From an uncultured Ruminococcus sp. (GTDB taxonomy: Bacteria; Bacillota; Clostridia; Oscillospirales; Ruminococcaceae): DNA of 13,572 bases. The position numbers were made by a program, and so were the translations under genes. Under the pieces are notes generated by a model. The model had not been told where the DNA came from. It ran no database searches and worked only from the letters and a program-made list of their open reading frames with translations. Below, in pieces: positions 1 to 7,834 of the stretch. The stretch's first letter is position 1; every line of letters begins with the position of its first letter. The DNA lies in assembly GCA_947175005.1 (NCBI GenBank), contig CAMWLD010000025.1, positions 1-13,572 on the forward strand. Reading direction: 5' to 3'.

Positions 1-79
1 ACTATATATTCTGTGACGCGGCAGCTTATAAAAAACATTACATAAAAAAGACTTTTCAACTGTCTGAATGATTTTTTCT

Positions 80-130
80 GCTGAATGAAAAAACATTTGA
101 CCGTCCGTTCCCTATATTCGGCGCTTTTTT
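80..130 (+). terminator. Possible weak terminator of an upstream gene
   Basis: GCTGAAT at 80-86 can pair with ATTCGGC at 116-122 (seven pairs including one G-U), and a run of six T follows at 125-130. The loop is long (29 nt), so this is a weak candidate for the end of a gene lying left of the window. Nothing else in 1-221 looks like a gene: the stretch is AT-rich with no convincing open frame or ribosome binding site. Confidence 0.28.
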
Positions 131-221
131 ATTTTCCCCTTAATTGTCAACTTCCTCGATTTTCCTATTTTCGGGAAATGTCACCGAAAATTTTAACGAA
201 ATAAAAATTTTTTGTCAGCCC

Positions 222-250
222 TTGACAACCGCCTCTCTTCGTTATATACT
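222..250 (+). promoter_or_regulatory. Consensus sigma-A promoter upstream of the flavodiiron gene
   Basis: TTGACA at 222-227 is separated by exactly 17 nt from TATACT at 245-250, a near-perfect housekeeping promoter. The predicted start near 257 leaves a leader of about 230 nt before the flavodiiron protein start, long enough for post-transcriptional control. A TATAAT at 369-374 could be a second start but has no well-placed -35. Confidence 0.75.
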
Positions 251-377
251 TATATTATAGGGTAAATTTTACAGTGTTTTTACGGTATAAAGCGTGAAAA
301 TTGGCGAATATAAAATTTACATAAATTTTTATTTAAGTTTGTTTAATATTTACAATAAATTCACAAAATATAATACG

Positions 378-492
378 AGAGGAGGGAACATTTCCCGGAA
401 ATTTTTTTTGGAATCATCGAATGACGAATTTGCAGAATGCAAATTGTAAGAACATATCCAAAAATCCGAGAAAATGTTCAAAGAAATCATGA
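378..492 (+). promoter_or_regulatory. Leader with orphan SD, inverted repeats and a 23-codon upstream ORF
   Basis: A strong Shine-Dalgarno-like GGAGGG at 381-386 has no ATG, GTG or TTG at normal distance. It overlaps an inverted repeat (GGGAA/TTCCC, 384-396), which itself overlaps ATTTCC/GGAAAT (390-402). A perfect 8+3+8 inverted repeat follows (AATTTGCA/TGCAAATT, 427-445). An ATG at 421 opens a 23-codon lysine- and asparagine-rich frame whose TGA (490-492) overlaps the ATG at 489 as ATGA, an arrangement typical of translational coupling. These structures are seen directly; a regulatory role is inferred, and the small frame may not be translated because only a weak GGAA (410-413) precedes it. 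Confidence 0.35.
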
Positions 493-1661
493 AAAAGCTT
501 TTGGAAAATCTCTATTACGTGGGGGCGGCAACCCCCGCCCTGCGAATATTCGATATAATAATCCCCGCCGACCGCGGCACTACCTATAATGCTTATCTGC
601 TGCGGGGAGAGAAAACCGCCCTTATTGAAACGGTTCAGGACAGCTTTGCTCCCACGCTTTTGGAAAATATCCGTGAGATCTGCGACCCTGCCGAGGTGGA
701 CTATATCATCTGCAACCACACCGAGCCGGATCACAGCGGGGCATTGGCGGAAATACTCAAAAGCTGCCCCAACGCCACTGTTTACGGCTCTTTTGCGGCT
801 ATAAAAAATCTTAAAAACATTCTCAATACAGAGTTTCAAAGTGTTGCAGCCCGCAATAAAACATCATTGGATCTGGGCGGATATACTTTGGAATTTATCT
901 CTGCGCCAAATCTCCACTGGCCCGATTCCATGTTTACATATTGTCCCGAACTGAAAACCGTGTTCACCTGCGACTTTTTGGGGGCGCATTTCAGCGGTGC
1001 GGTCACAGATGAAGAGATCACCGATATATCGGGATATGATGAGGAACTGGCAAAGTACAACAAATACATATTCGGTCCTTTTGGCGAGGCTGTAAAAAAC
1101 GGTGCGCAAATCCTGCGGGGACTGGATATCCAAATGGCGTGTCCCTCCCACGGACCTGTGCTTAAAACAATGCTTCAAAGCGTTATTGACCGCTATGACA
1201 AGTGGGCGGACAGTGCCGCAGTACCCGGCAAGATCGCTGTTTTCTATGTTTCTGCCTACGGTTACACCAAGGCTATGGCCGAAGCGCTGGCAAGAGGCGC
1301 AGAGAAAGGCGGCGCACAGGTAAGCCTTTACAACATCACCGAAACCGCCCCGGAAGTGCTGGCAGAGGCTGTGGAAACTTCCACGGGATATATGTTCGGT
1401 TCTCCTACCCTTAACCGTGACGCACTGCCTCCCGTATGGAATGTGATGAACATGATAAGCGCTGTATCCTGCAGAGGCAGAAAGGCCTTTATCTTCGGCT
1501 CTTACGGCTGGAGCGGCGAGGCTTGCGGCAACCTTGCACAAAGGGCTGAAGGGCTGGGACTGAAAATATTCGGAGAGCCTGCAAAGATATGCTTCAAGCC
1601 CACCGAAGAAGATCTTTCAAGCTTAGAGAAAACAGGCGAGGAATTTGCAGCGGCAGAGTAA
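489..1661 (+). CDS. fprA: FprA-family A-type flavoprotein (flavodiiron protein)
   Basis: Soluble cytoplasmic enzyme that reduces O2 to water and/or NO to N2O in anaerobes, using electrons from rubredoxin or a flavin reductase. Counting from the in-frame ATG at 474, an N-terminal metallo-beta-lactamase-like diiron domain (about 1-248) carries every expected iron ligand: H82, E84, D86 and H87 in the HTEPDH motif, H148 in NLHWPDS, D167 in TCDFLGAH and H226 in PSHGP. A C-terminal flavodoxin domain (about 253-395) binds FMN. At 391-395 residues the length is normal, with no extra rubredoxin or reductase module. Neither ATG 474 nor ATG 489 has a clear ribosome binding site. ATG 489 is chosen because MKKLLENLYYVG aligns best with family N-termini and because it overlaps the stop of a small upstream frame. 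The gene appears monocistronic, with a promoter at 222-250 and a terminator at 1837-1870. O2 versus NO preference cannot be read from sequence. Confidence 0.93.
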   Translation: MKKLLENLYYVGAATPALRIFDIIIPADRGTTYNAYLLRGEKTALIETVQDSFAPTLLENIREICDPAEVDYIICNHTEPDHSGALAEILKSCPNATVYGSFAAIKNLKNILNTEFQSVAARNKTSLDLGGYTLEFISAPNLHWPDSMFTYCPELKTVFTCDFLGAHFSGAVTDEEITDISGYDEELAKYNKYIFGPFGEAVKNGAQILRGLDIQMACPSHGPVLKTMLQSVIDRYDKWADSAAVPGKIAVFYVSAYGYTKAMAEALARGAEKGGAQVSLYNITETAPEVLAEAVETSTGYMFGSPTLNRDALPPVWNVMNMISAVSCRGRKAFIFGSYGWSGEACGNLAQRAEGLGLKIFGEPAKICFKPTEEDLSSLEKTGEEFAAAE

Positions 1662-1767
1662 TTGCAAACGCAGTAAGTGATCTTGTGCAATTATACTGTT
1701 TTCCCTTTAAAGGATTGTAGCGTTTTAAACTCAAGAAAGCATAACTTTTTTGCTTAAAATCAATAGC

Positions 1768-1837
1768 TATAGCGAGCGGCAACATAATTCAATTTTATCT
1801 GTAAGCCTCAATGGCATTATCAAAGCCGCTTGCTGTA
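1768..1837 (+). other. Structured 3' region with a long imperfect stem
   Basis: Bases 1768-1780 (ending AGCGAGCGGC) pair with 1825-1837 (beginning GCCGCTTGCT) to give a 13-bp stem with two G-U pairs. It encloses about 44 nt, including a small GCC/GGC hairpin at 1806-1816. It sits about 100 nt after the flavodiiron stop and runs directly into a terminator, so it could be a structured 3' UTR or a small RNA. No known RNA family is recognised. The rest of 1662-1767 shows no gene. Confidence 0.35.
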
Positions 1838-1870
1838 TCTGTTCGTTAAGATTTGACGGACGGATTTTTT
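1837..1870 (+). terminator. Intrinsic terminator downstream of fprA
   Basis: ATCTGTTCGT (1837-1846) pairs with ACGGACGGAT (1856-1865) over ten positions with two G-U pairs and a nine-base loop, followed by TTTTTT at 1865-1870. It separates the flavodiiron gene from the next promoter. Confidence 0.6.
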
Positions 1871-2065
1871 ACCCCATATATTTCAATATTTTTTGCAAAA
1901 CGGTAAAATAAATTTTTTAAATCGGAAGTTTTTTGCGTGGAGATACCGACTTTTACAGACTACGCGGTTTGTGAAAAATCAACGGAAATTCCGCGTTTTA
2001 AAAGGTATATTTTGACTTCGTAACCGAATTGTTATATTTTGCGGAAAATTGTTGCCGTTTTGTTG
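1871..2065. other. Intergenic AT-rich stretch with short palindromes
   Basis: No gene is seen here. ACGCGG (1962-1967) and CCGCGT (1991-1996) form a six-base inverted repeat, and CGGAA-A-TTCCG (1983-1993) lies inside it. They sit about 80-100 bases upstream of the MBOAT promoter and could be a regulator site, but nothing identifies a regulator. Confidence 0.3.
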
Positions 2066-2094
2066 TTGAAAAATCGGGGGAAATGTGGTATAAT
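2066..2094 (+). promoter_or_regulatory. Extended -10 promoter for the MBOAT/DHHW/PHP genes
   Basis: TTGAAA (2066-2071), a 17-nt spacer and TATAAT (2089-2094), with TG one base before the -10 (TGG-TATAAT). Transcription would start near 2101, leaving a leader of about 27 nt before the start codon. This is one of the strongest promoters in the window. Confidence 0.75.
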
Positions 2095-2127
2095 AATACT
2101 ATCTGAATTAATAAGGAATGTGTGACA

Positions 2128-3543
2128 TTGGTATTCTCCGATATTTTTTTCCTGTTTGAGTTTCTGCCTCTTTTTCTTGTATGTTATTTTGCGGCAAGCA
2201 AAACCCCTGCCAAAAACATTGTCCTCATTTGCTTTTCCCTCTTTTTCTATTCCTGGGGAGAGCCTGTTTGGGTATGCCTGCTGCTTTTCAGTTCCGTTTT
2301 TGATTATTTCAACGGGCGATTCATAGCCGAGCACAAAGACGAAAAAAAAGCTGTGCTGGGCGTCATTGCGTCATGCACTGTAAACCTCTCCATTCTGGCA
2401 GTATTCAAATACAGCGGTATGCTTGTTACGGGGATAAACGGGCTTTTATCCCTGTCTCTGCCTGTGCCCGATTTTCATATGCCCATAGGCATTTCCTTTT
2501 ACACCTTTCAGTCCATAACCTATGTGGTGGACGTTTACAGAGGACAAGCCCGTGCGCAGAAAAATTATCTCGGCTATTTGCTGTATTTATCCATGTTCTT
2601 TCAGCTGGTGGCAGGGCCTATTGTGCGATACAGCGCTGTTTCCAGGGAGATCGAAAACCGCTCGGTAAAGATCGCAGAATTCAGCGACGGGATCACACGG
2701 CTGATAATGGGTCTCGGGAAAAAAGTGCTTCTTGCAAATTCCATAGGCTCTATTGCAGATGAACTGCTGGGCTTTGAGGGTATGCCCTCATCGGTGCTGG
2801 CGGCATGGGCGGGGGTAATACTTTACTCGCTTCAGCTTTACTTTGACTTTTCGGGCTATTCGGACATGGCGATCGGCATGGGGCTTATGTGCGGCTTCCA
2901 CTTCCCCGAAAATTTCAACTATCCATATATTTCACGCTCGGCAACGGAGTTTTGGCGCAGGTGGCACATTTCCCTGGGCAGCTTTTTCCGTGACTATCTC
3001 TACATTCCTTTGGGGGGCAACCGCAAGCACCAGCTGCTAAATCTGACGATAGTATGGTTTTGCACAGGGCTATGGCACGGGGCAAGCACTAACTTTATCC
3101 TTTGGGGGCTGTATTTCGGAGTTCTGCTGATAATCGAAAAGAAATATCTGCTTAAAATACTGGAAGGCCTGCCCAAGATCGTAGGGCACTTATACCTTAT
3201 CATTGCGGTGATCTTCGGGTGGATGATATTCTATTTCACGGATATGTCCCGCATGGGAGCGTGCTTTGGCGCTATGTTCGGCAAGGACGGGATAGAGCTT
3301 ACCGACCTGCTTACCCAGTCAAAGCTCCAAGGCAGCCTTTGGCTCATCATGGCGGCAATTCTCCTTTGCACACCTGTTTACAGGGCGGTTTCGGATTTCG
3401 GACACCGTGTTGCCAAAAACACAAAGGGCGGCTTTGCAATAGTAAGCGCTGTGAAAATGATCTTCCTTTTGGGTATCCTCTTACTTTCCTTCGCTTCACT
3501 TGCCGCAGGGAATTACAACGCTTTCCTGTACACCCGTTTCTGA
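2128..3543 (+). CDS. MBOAT family O-acyltransferase (AlgI-like)
   Basis: Polytopic membrane protein that moves acyl (usually acetyl) groups across the membrane for O-acetylation of a polysaccharide, as AlgI, PatA and DltB-type proteins do. It has about 10-12 hydrophobic segments. The MBOAT core shows FDFSGYSDMAIG (about residues 239-250), FWRRWHISL (275-283), DYLYIPLGGN (289-298) and GLWHGAS (314-320), whose histidine is the family's catalytic residue. At 471 residues it is full length. The start is TTG at 2128: AAGGA at 2113-2117 lies 10 nt upstream, and MVFSDIFFLFEFLPL matches the usual family N-terminus. GTG at 2122 is possible but would leave only a 4-nt spacer. It is followed by a DHHW protein on the same strand, the usual partner for such enzymes in Clostridia. 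The acceptor polymer is unknown; no alginate genes are present. Confidence 0.93.
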   Translation: MVFSDIFFLFEFLPLFLVCYFAASKTPAKNIVLICFSLFFYSWGEPVWVCLLLFSSVFDYFNGRFIAEHKDEKKAVLGVIASCTVNLSILAVFKYSGMLVTGINGLLSLSLPVPDFHMPIGISFYTFQSITYVVDVYRGQARAQKNYLGYLLYLSMFFQLVAGPIVRYSAVSREIENRSVKIAEFSDGITRLIMGLGKKVLLANSIGSIADELLGFEGMPSSVLAAWAGVILYSLQLYFDFSGYSDMAIGMGLMCGFHFPENFNYPYISRSATEFWRRWHISLGSFFRDYLYIPLGGNRKHQLLNLTIVWFCTGLWHGASTNFILWGLYFGVLLIIEKKYLLKILEGLPKIVGHLYLIIAVIFGWMIFYFTDMSRMGACFGAMFGKDGIELTDLLTQSKLQGSLWLIMAAILLCTPVYRAVSDFGHRVAKNTKGGFAIVSAVKMIFLLGILLLSFASLAAGNYNAFLYTRF

Positions 3544-3552
3544 TAGTTTTCC

Positions 3553-3574
3553 GCTTTTTGTGGGCTTTTTGTGG
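3553..3574 (+). repeat. Perfect 2 x 11-base tandem repeat
   Basis: GCTTTTTGTGG occurs twice back to back just after the MBOAT stop codon. No function is apparent. The rest of the 205-base gap before the next gene has no clear terminator, which fits read-through. A TATAAT at 3622-3627 lacks a convincing -35. Confidence 0.5.
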
Positions 3575-3748
3575 ATCGTATCAAATGCAAAAAGGCAAAA
3601 GTTCACAGAAAATTACTTTAATATAATGTTAGCCGGCATATTTTCGGGCAGAATATTAATAAAGCAAATTGTAATGCCAAAAATTTTCGAGTTTTAAAAA
3701 AAATTGGGATAATTTTGCAATTTTATTCATATAAAGGAATGTTCTACT

Positions 3749-5296
3749 ATGAAAAAAAGCAGAAAAAGAATACTTGCGGAAAGAGAACGGGCAGCGGAAA
3801 AGGTCTACCAGAAGCGCCATTCCGTTTATCAGCGGGTGTGGATAGTGCTGTTCCTGTCGGTGGTTTTCTTTACGGGGCTTTGTCTTGCGCTGCTGAACCG
3901 CCCCACCGTTTCCGACAGGGAAAACAGGGAACTTACCGAAAAGCCCGAGCTTACGGTTCAGAACTACCTCAGCGGCGAATTTGCCGAGGGGTATACAAAA
4001 TATTTTTCCGACACAGTTCCTTTCAGAGATACCTTGCTTAATCTTTCCTCCGCCTTTAACAAGCTGAAGGGCATTGACTCCCCCACCTTTTACGGCAATG
4101 TGGCTGTGGTGGCGGACGATCACGGAAATTCCATTGAGACCGACATACCTGTGAACGGAACAGAGCCTGTAGGCAGAGAGCCTCTTGTGATAACCCGTCC
4201 CGAGGATGAGCCGTCAGTTACCGAGCCGCCTGTTACCGAAACAGTCACAGAAACCGAGGAGGAAGAAGAGGTACAGGACATTGCGGAGTTCTCCCACAAC
4301 GGCATTGTGGTGGACAGCGTTAAAATGTACGGCGATAATGCGGGGGTAATGCTTTTCGGCGGCAGCAAGACCTGCGGCACACGGTATGCAGAGCTTATCA
4401 GCGACTACAAAATCGCTTTGGGTGACGACGTGAATGTTTACAATATGGTAGTGCCCACCTCGGCGGAGTTCTATCTGCCGAAGAAATTCAGTCGGTTCAG
4501 CGCCTCGGAAAAGGACTCTATCGACCATATCTACAGCAGCTATACAGCGAACGTTATCCCCATTGACGCTTACTCGGAGATAGCCGCTCACACAGATGCA
4601 TATATCTACCTGCGCACCGACCACCACTGGTCGCAAAGAGGGGCTTACTATGCGTATGCCGCCCTATGCAAAGCCATTGGGCAGACTCCCCCGAATATTG
4701 AAAGCGATTACGAGTCCCTGACCAAGGAGGGCTTTGTAGGCTCTCTATATACCTACACCAACGATATTACCCTTAAAAACAGCCCAGAAATTTTCACCTA
4801 TTACAAGCCAAAATCCGAATACACCACCTATTACTACGACTACAAGACCCTCGAATCAAAGGGCACGGGTCCGCTTTTCTATGAAAATGTCAGCGGCGGC
4901 AACTGCTACGGTATGTTCCTGGGGGCGGACGCACTTCACACAAAGATAGTCACGGAGCTGAACACAGGCAGGAAAATCTGCGTATTCAAGGAATCCTACG
5001 GCAATGCCTTTGTACCCTTTTTAGTGGACAGCTTTGACGAAATTTACGTTATCGACATAAGATATTTCGGGCGGAATGCTGTGGAATATATCAAGGAAAT
5101 GGGAATAACAGATGTGCTTTTCCTTAACAACGCCTTTGCAGCCAATACCAATTCCCTTATTGACGGCATTGAATATATGTACACCTATGATTACGGCACG
5201 CTGGATTCCGAAGAGTTAGCCGAGGTAAGGCAGTATATGGCGACAATGACCACGGCTGCCGAAGCCGATGAAGATGATAACAGCGTATCGCAATAA
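3749..5296 (+). CDS. DHHW family protein (AlgX/AlgJ-like polysaccharide O-acetylation factor)
   Basis: Membrane-anchored extracytoplasmic protein of 515 residues. A basic cytoplasmic N-terminus is followed by one membrane segment (about 30-50), a stalk-like region that starts NRPTVSDRENRELTEKPEL, and an acidic Pro/Thr/Glu low-complexity insert (about 133-177). The SGNH-like domain carries the naming motif DHHW at 291-294 and KESYGNAF at 414-421. By analogy with AlgX/AlgJ, the likely catalytic triad is D291, H293 and S416. The protein probably receives the acyl group exported by the MBOAT protein and places it on a glycan outside the cell. The start is supported by AAAGGA at 3733-3738, 10 nt before the ATG. 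It lies 205 nt after the MBOAT gene and only 13 nt before the PHP gene, so it is probably co-transcribed. The substrate is unknown; O-acetylation is inferred from pairing and fold. Confidence 0.9.
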   Translation: MKKSRKRILAERERAAEKVYQKRHSVYQRVWIVLFLSVVFFTGLCLALLNRPTVSDRENRELTEKPELTVQNYLSGEFAEGYTKYFSDTVPFRDTLLNLSSAFNKLKGIDSPTFYGNVAVVADDHGNSIETDIPVNGTEPVGREPLVITRPEDEPSVTEPPVTETVTETEEEEEVQDIAEFSHNGIVVDSVKMYGDNAGVMLFGGSKTCGTRYAELISDYKIALGDDVNVYNMVVPTSAEFYLPKKFSRFSASEKDSIDHIYSSYTANVIPIDAYSEIAAHTDAYIYLRTDHHWSQRGAYYAYAALCKAIGQTPPNIESDYESLTKEGFVGSLYTYTNDITLKNSPEIFTYYKPKSEYTTYYYDYKTLESKGTGPLFYENVSGGNCYGMFLGADALHTKIVTELNTGRKICVFKESYGNAFVPFLVDSFDEIYVIDIRYFGRNAVEYIKEMGITDVLFLNNAFAANTNSLIDGIEYMYTYDYGTLDSEELAEVRQYMATMTTAAEADEDDNSVSQ

Positions 5297-5309
5297 GGAG
5301 GGTATGAAA

Positions 5310-6104
5310 ATGTACGCCGACTGCCACATTCACACGGAATTTTCCGGGGACAGCGACACGCCTATGAAAGTTCAGCTTGACAAGGCAGTTTCCCTTGGCA
5401 TGGAGCAGATCTGCATTACCGATCACAACGATCATGATGTGGTTTCCGATATTGATTTTAACCTTGATTTTGAGGGATATTTTAAGGAAATGGCACAGCT
5501 TCAAGCCGAATATTCCCCGAAAATAACGGTGTTGGCAGGGGTGGAGCAGGGCTTGCAGGAGCATTTGGGGGATTATCTTGAGGATATTTCCCGAAAATAT
5601 CCCTTTGATTTTATAATAGGCTCGGTACACTTTATTGACGGGCTTGACCCTTATTATCCCGAATATTTCGAGAAATTTGGAAAAGACGCTTACAGGCGTT
5701 ATTTTGAACAGACCCTTTTCTGTGTTAAAGGAATAAATTCCTTTGACAGTCTGGGGCACTTGGATTACATAGTAAGGTATGGGGCGGACAAGGATTTGAG
5801 TTATTCCTACAGGGAATATGCCGATTACATTGACGAAATTCTCAAAACACTGATCGCAAAAGGCAAGGCGCTGGAGTGCAATACAGCCCCCTATGCAAGA
5901 GGGGGAAATGAGCCGAATCCATGCAAGGATATGCTTAAGCGTTACCGTGAGCTGGGTGGGGAGCTTATTACCATAGGGTCGGACGCTCATTCGGAAGATA
6001 ACATTGGCAAGGGCTTTGAAGAGGCGGGTGCGCTGCTAAAAAGTTGCGGCTTTGAATATTATGCGGTTTACAAAGAGCGCAGACCTTTGATGATGAAGCT
6101 GTAA
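5310..6104 (+). CDS. PHP-domain phosphatase (histidinol-phosphatase HisJ family)
   Basis: Cytoplasmic metal-dependent phosphoesterase of 264 residues. The PHP metal and active-site residues are complete: H6 and H8 (CHIH), D38 and H39 (ITDH), E79 (GVEQ), H107 (GSVH), H150 (LGHLD), D225 and H227 (GSDAH). The family reaction is dephosphorylation of L-histidinol phosphate, but many paralogues act on other phosphates, and no other histidine biosynthesis gene is in the window, so the substrate is open. ATG 5310 is chosen because GGAGGG at 5297-5302 lies 7 nt upstream. ATG 5304 would leave only one base, and a longer in-frame start at 5268 overlaps the previous gene without an SD. The ribosome binding site begins at the preceding stop codon, so the gene is tightly linked to the DHHW gene. 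Confidence 0.88.
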   Translation: MYADCHIHTEFSGDSDTPMKVQLDKAVSLGMEQICITDHNDHDVVSDIDFNLDFEGYFKEMAQLQAEYSPKITVLAGVEQGLQEHLGDYLEDISRKYPFDFIIGSVHFIDGLDPYYPEYFEKFGKDAYRRYFEQTLFCVKGINSFDSLGHLDYIVRYGADKDLSYSYREYADYIDEILKTLIAKGKALECNTAPYARGGNEPNPCKDMLKRYRELGGELITIGSDAHSEDNIGKGFEEAGALLKSCGFEYYAVYKERRPLMMKL

Positions 6105-6118
6105 GTTTTCGTGCGCAG

Positions 6119-6130
6119 TGTAAGCTTACA
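6119..6130. promoter_or_regulatory. Perfect 12-base palindrome upstream of the MATE gene
   Basis: TGTAAGCTTACA is a perfect dyad 15 nt after the PHP gene and about 50 nt upstream of a candidate promoter. It may be an operator for the efflux gene or chance; no regulator gene is adjacent. Confidence 0.25.
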
Positions 6131-6176
6131 AGATAGCAGGGTGCTCTGTGCGCCGATTTTTGATTTTGTTTGCCTT

Positions 6177-6206
6177 TTGATTTACGCTGCAATTACGCAA
6201 TATAAC
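6177..6206 (+). promoter_or_regulatory. Candidate promoter of the MATE gene
   Basis: TTGATT (6177-6182), an 18-nt spacer and TATAAC (6201-6206), with transcription starting near 6213 and only about 20 nt before the ATG. Moderate match; read-through from the PHP gene is also possible because no clear terminator lies between. Confidence 0.4.
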
Positions 6207-6232
6207 ATTCACAAATCAAGAAAGGAGCGAAC

Positions 6233-7588
6233 ATGATAACCAAAGAGGAAAAACGGCGGCAAATGCTGGAAAACCCGGTGGAAAAGCTGGTTTGCACCAT
6301 GGCAGTGCCCACAATCATCACAATGATGATAACCGCCCTGTACAACATGGCGGACACTTATTTTGTGGGACAGCTGGACACGATCTCAACGGCGGCGGTG
6401 GGACTGGCGCTGCCGCTTATGAATGTGGTGCAGGCGCTGGGATTCTTTTTCGGTCACGGGTCGGGCAACTATATGTCCGCAAAGCTTGGAGCGGGCGACA
6501 GCAAGGCAGCGGACACTATGGGAGACACGGCGGCGGTGCTGTCCCTTATTTCGGGAGGCATTATTGCCGCGGCGGGTCTGCTTTTTATTCATCCGATGTG
6601 CATTTTGCTTGGTGCAACCGAACTGTTAATGGAAAAAACCACGGAGTATATTTCGGTGCTGCTTATAGGCGTGCCTTTTATGATGAGTTCGTTTACCATG
6701 AACAATCAGCTGCGGTTTCAGGGCAGCGCTTTTCTGGGAATGATAGGCATGGGTGTGGGTTCGGTGCTGAATGTGGGGCTTGACCCTTTATTTATCTATG
6801 TTTTTGATATGGGAGTAAAGGGTGCTGCTCTGGCAACGGTGGTAAGTCAGATAATTTCCTTTATGATTCTGCTTAAAATGGGCGGCAGACTGCCTTTGCG
6901 CAAGCCATTTTTCAAGCTGACGGGGGCGATAGCTCTCAGCATTCTGAAATTCGGCACGCCGTCTTTGGCACGTCAGGGAATAATGAGTGTAGCTGCCATA
7001 TATCTGAACAATGCTGCGGGAGCTTACAGCGAGGCAGTCATTGCGGCGGTTTCGGTGGTGAACAGGATCGTTATGCTGGGAGCTTCGGTGATAATAGGCT
7101 TAGGGCAGGGATTTCAGCCTGTATGCGGCTTTAACAGCGGGGCGGAGCGGTATGACAGAGTCAAAAAGTCGTATCTGTTTTGTCTAAGGCTGTCAACGGG
7201 ATTCATGGCTGTGTTCGGGCTGCTTTCATTTATATTTGCTCCCTCGCTGGTGGCATTTTTCCGTGACGACCCGGAGGTAATTGCGGCGGGCACTCCCCTG
7301 CTGCGGTATCAGTGCATTACCTCGGTTTTTCAGGGAATGATCGTAATGACCAACATGATCCTGCAAAATATGGGCAAGACTGTCAGGGCAAGTATTTTGG
7401 CTGTGGCACGGCAGGGGTTGTTCTTTATTCCTTTGCTGCATATTCTCACGAAATATTGGGGCTTGCATGGACTCACTCTTACCCAGTCGGCAGCTGATCT
7501 TCTCACTGCAATAGTCACTGCGCCCATGATGATAATTATGTTAAGAGAACTGGATAAAGCGTGCAGCCGCAGCAGTTCGCTGTGTTAA
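6233..7588 (+). CDS. MATE family efflux transporter
   Basis: Inner-membrane antiporter of 451 residues that exports cationic drugs or metabolites in exchange for Na+ or H+. About twelve hydrophobic helices form the two-lobed MATE fold. Recognisable elements are the first-helix segment MITALYNMADTYFVGQL (about 32-48) and the helix-5/6 segment GSVLNVGLDPLFIYVFDMG (about 176-194) with the following KGAALATVVSQ; the second lobe begins near 235. Length and topology are typical of the NorM/MepA/DinF group, and no truncation is seen. The start has AAAGGAG at 6221-6227 with a 5-nt spacer. The gene ends at a strong terminator (7654-7688), so it is the last of this rightward block. No adjacent regulator is evident and the substrate cannot be assigned. 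Confidence 0.94.
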   Translation: MITKEEKRRQMLENPVEKLVCTMAVPTIITMMITALYNMADTYFVGQLDTISTAAVGLALPLMNVVQALGFFFGHGSGNYMSAKLGAGDSKAADTMGDTAAVLSLISGGIIAAAGLLFIHPMCILLGATELLMEKTTEYISVLLIGVPFMMSSFTMNNQLRFQGSAFLGMIGMGVGSVLNVGLDPLFIYVFDMGVKGAALATVVSQIISFMILLKMGGRLPLRKPFFKLTGAIALSILKFGTPSLARQGIMSVAAIYLNNAAGAYSEAVIAAVSVVNRIVMLGASVIIGLGQGFQPVCGFNSGAERYDRVKKSYLFCLRLSTGFMAVFGLLSFIFAPSLVAFFRDDPEVIAAGTPLLRYQCITSVFQGMIVMTNMILQNMGKTVRASILAVARQGLFFIPLLHILTKYWGLHGLTLTQSAADLLTAIVTAPMMIIMLRELDKACSRSSSLC

Positions 7589-7653
7589 ATGGTGGCGGTA
7601 TGTATTTTACTGCACGATAAATTATTTTTTAACCGAAAAGAAAAGCTGCATAT

Positions 7654-7691
7654 AATGGGTCATTGTTTTTTGGCAGTGTCCCATTTTTATT
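7654..7691 (+). terminator. Intrinsic terminator of the MATE gene
   Basis: AATGGG (7654-7659) and CATTG (7661-7665) pair with CAGTG (7674-7678) and CCCATT (7680-7685), with one T-T mismatch and one G-U pair. The loop is 8 nt, and the T-tract begins inside the 3' arm (7684-7688). Confidence 0.75.
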
Positions 7692-7814
7692 TATCGGCAT
7701 AATGAGATTTTCTGCTGTAGAAGGAAAATTCATTTGACAGCTGTTCGCTGAAAAAACGATATAATTAATAAATTGTTAAGTCTTAATTTTAAATTTCCAA
7801 ATGAATATCAACGG

Positions 7815-7834
7815 AGAATATGGTACAATATTCT
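7815..7834 (+). promoter_or_regulatory. Extended -10 promoter inside a palindrome, upstream of the tRNA
   Basis: TACAAT (7824-7829) preceded by TGG forms an extended -10 that would start transcription near 7836, about 60 nt before the tRNA. AGAATAT (7815-7821) and ATATTCT (7828-7834) form a 7+6+7 inverted repeat covering it, so a repressor could bind there. The -35 is weak. Further upstream, TTGACA (7734-7739) and TATAAT (7760-7765) are 20 nt apart, too far for a normal promoter. No gene is seen in 7692-7895. Confidence 0.4.

Noticed and set aside
257..473. Riboswitch in the fprA leader
   Set aside because: The leader is long, but I could not match it to any known riboswitch core, and no terminator/antiterminator pair is evident.
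864..1541. Long minus-strand frame of 225 codons within the flavodiiron gene
   Set aside because: A shadow of the well-defined fprA coding sequence; cysteine- and histidine-rich composition with no domain and no SD.
7734..7765. TTGACA and TATAAT upstream of the tRNA as a consensus promoter
   Set aside because: Each hexamer is perfect, but the spacer is 20 nt, outside the usual 16-19; the extended -10 at 7824-7829 is nearer to the tRNA.
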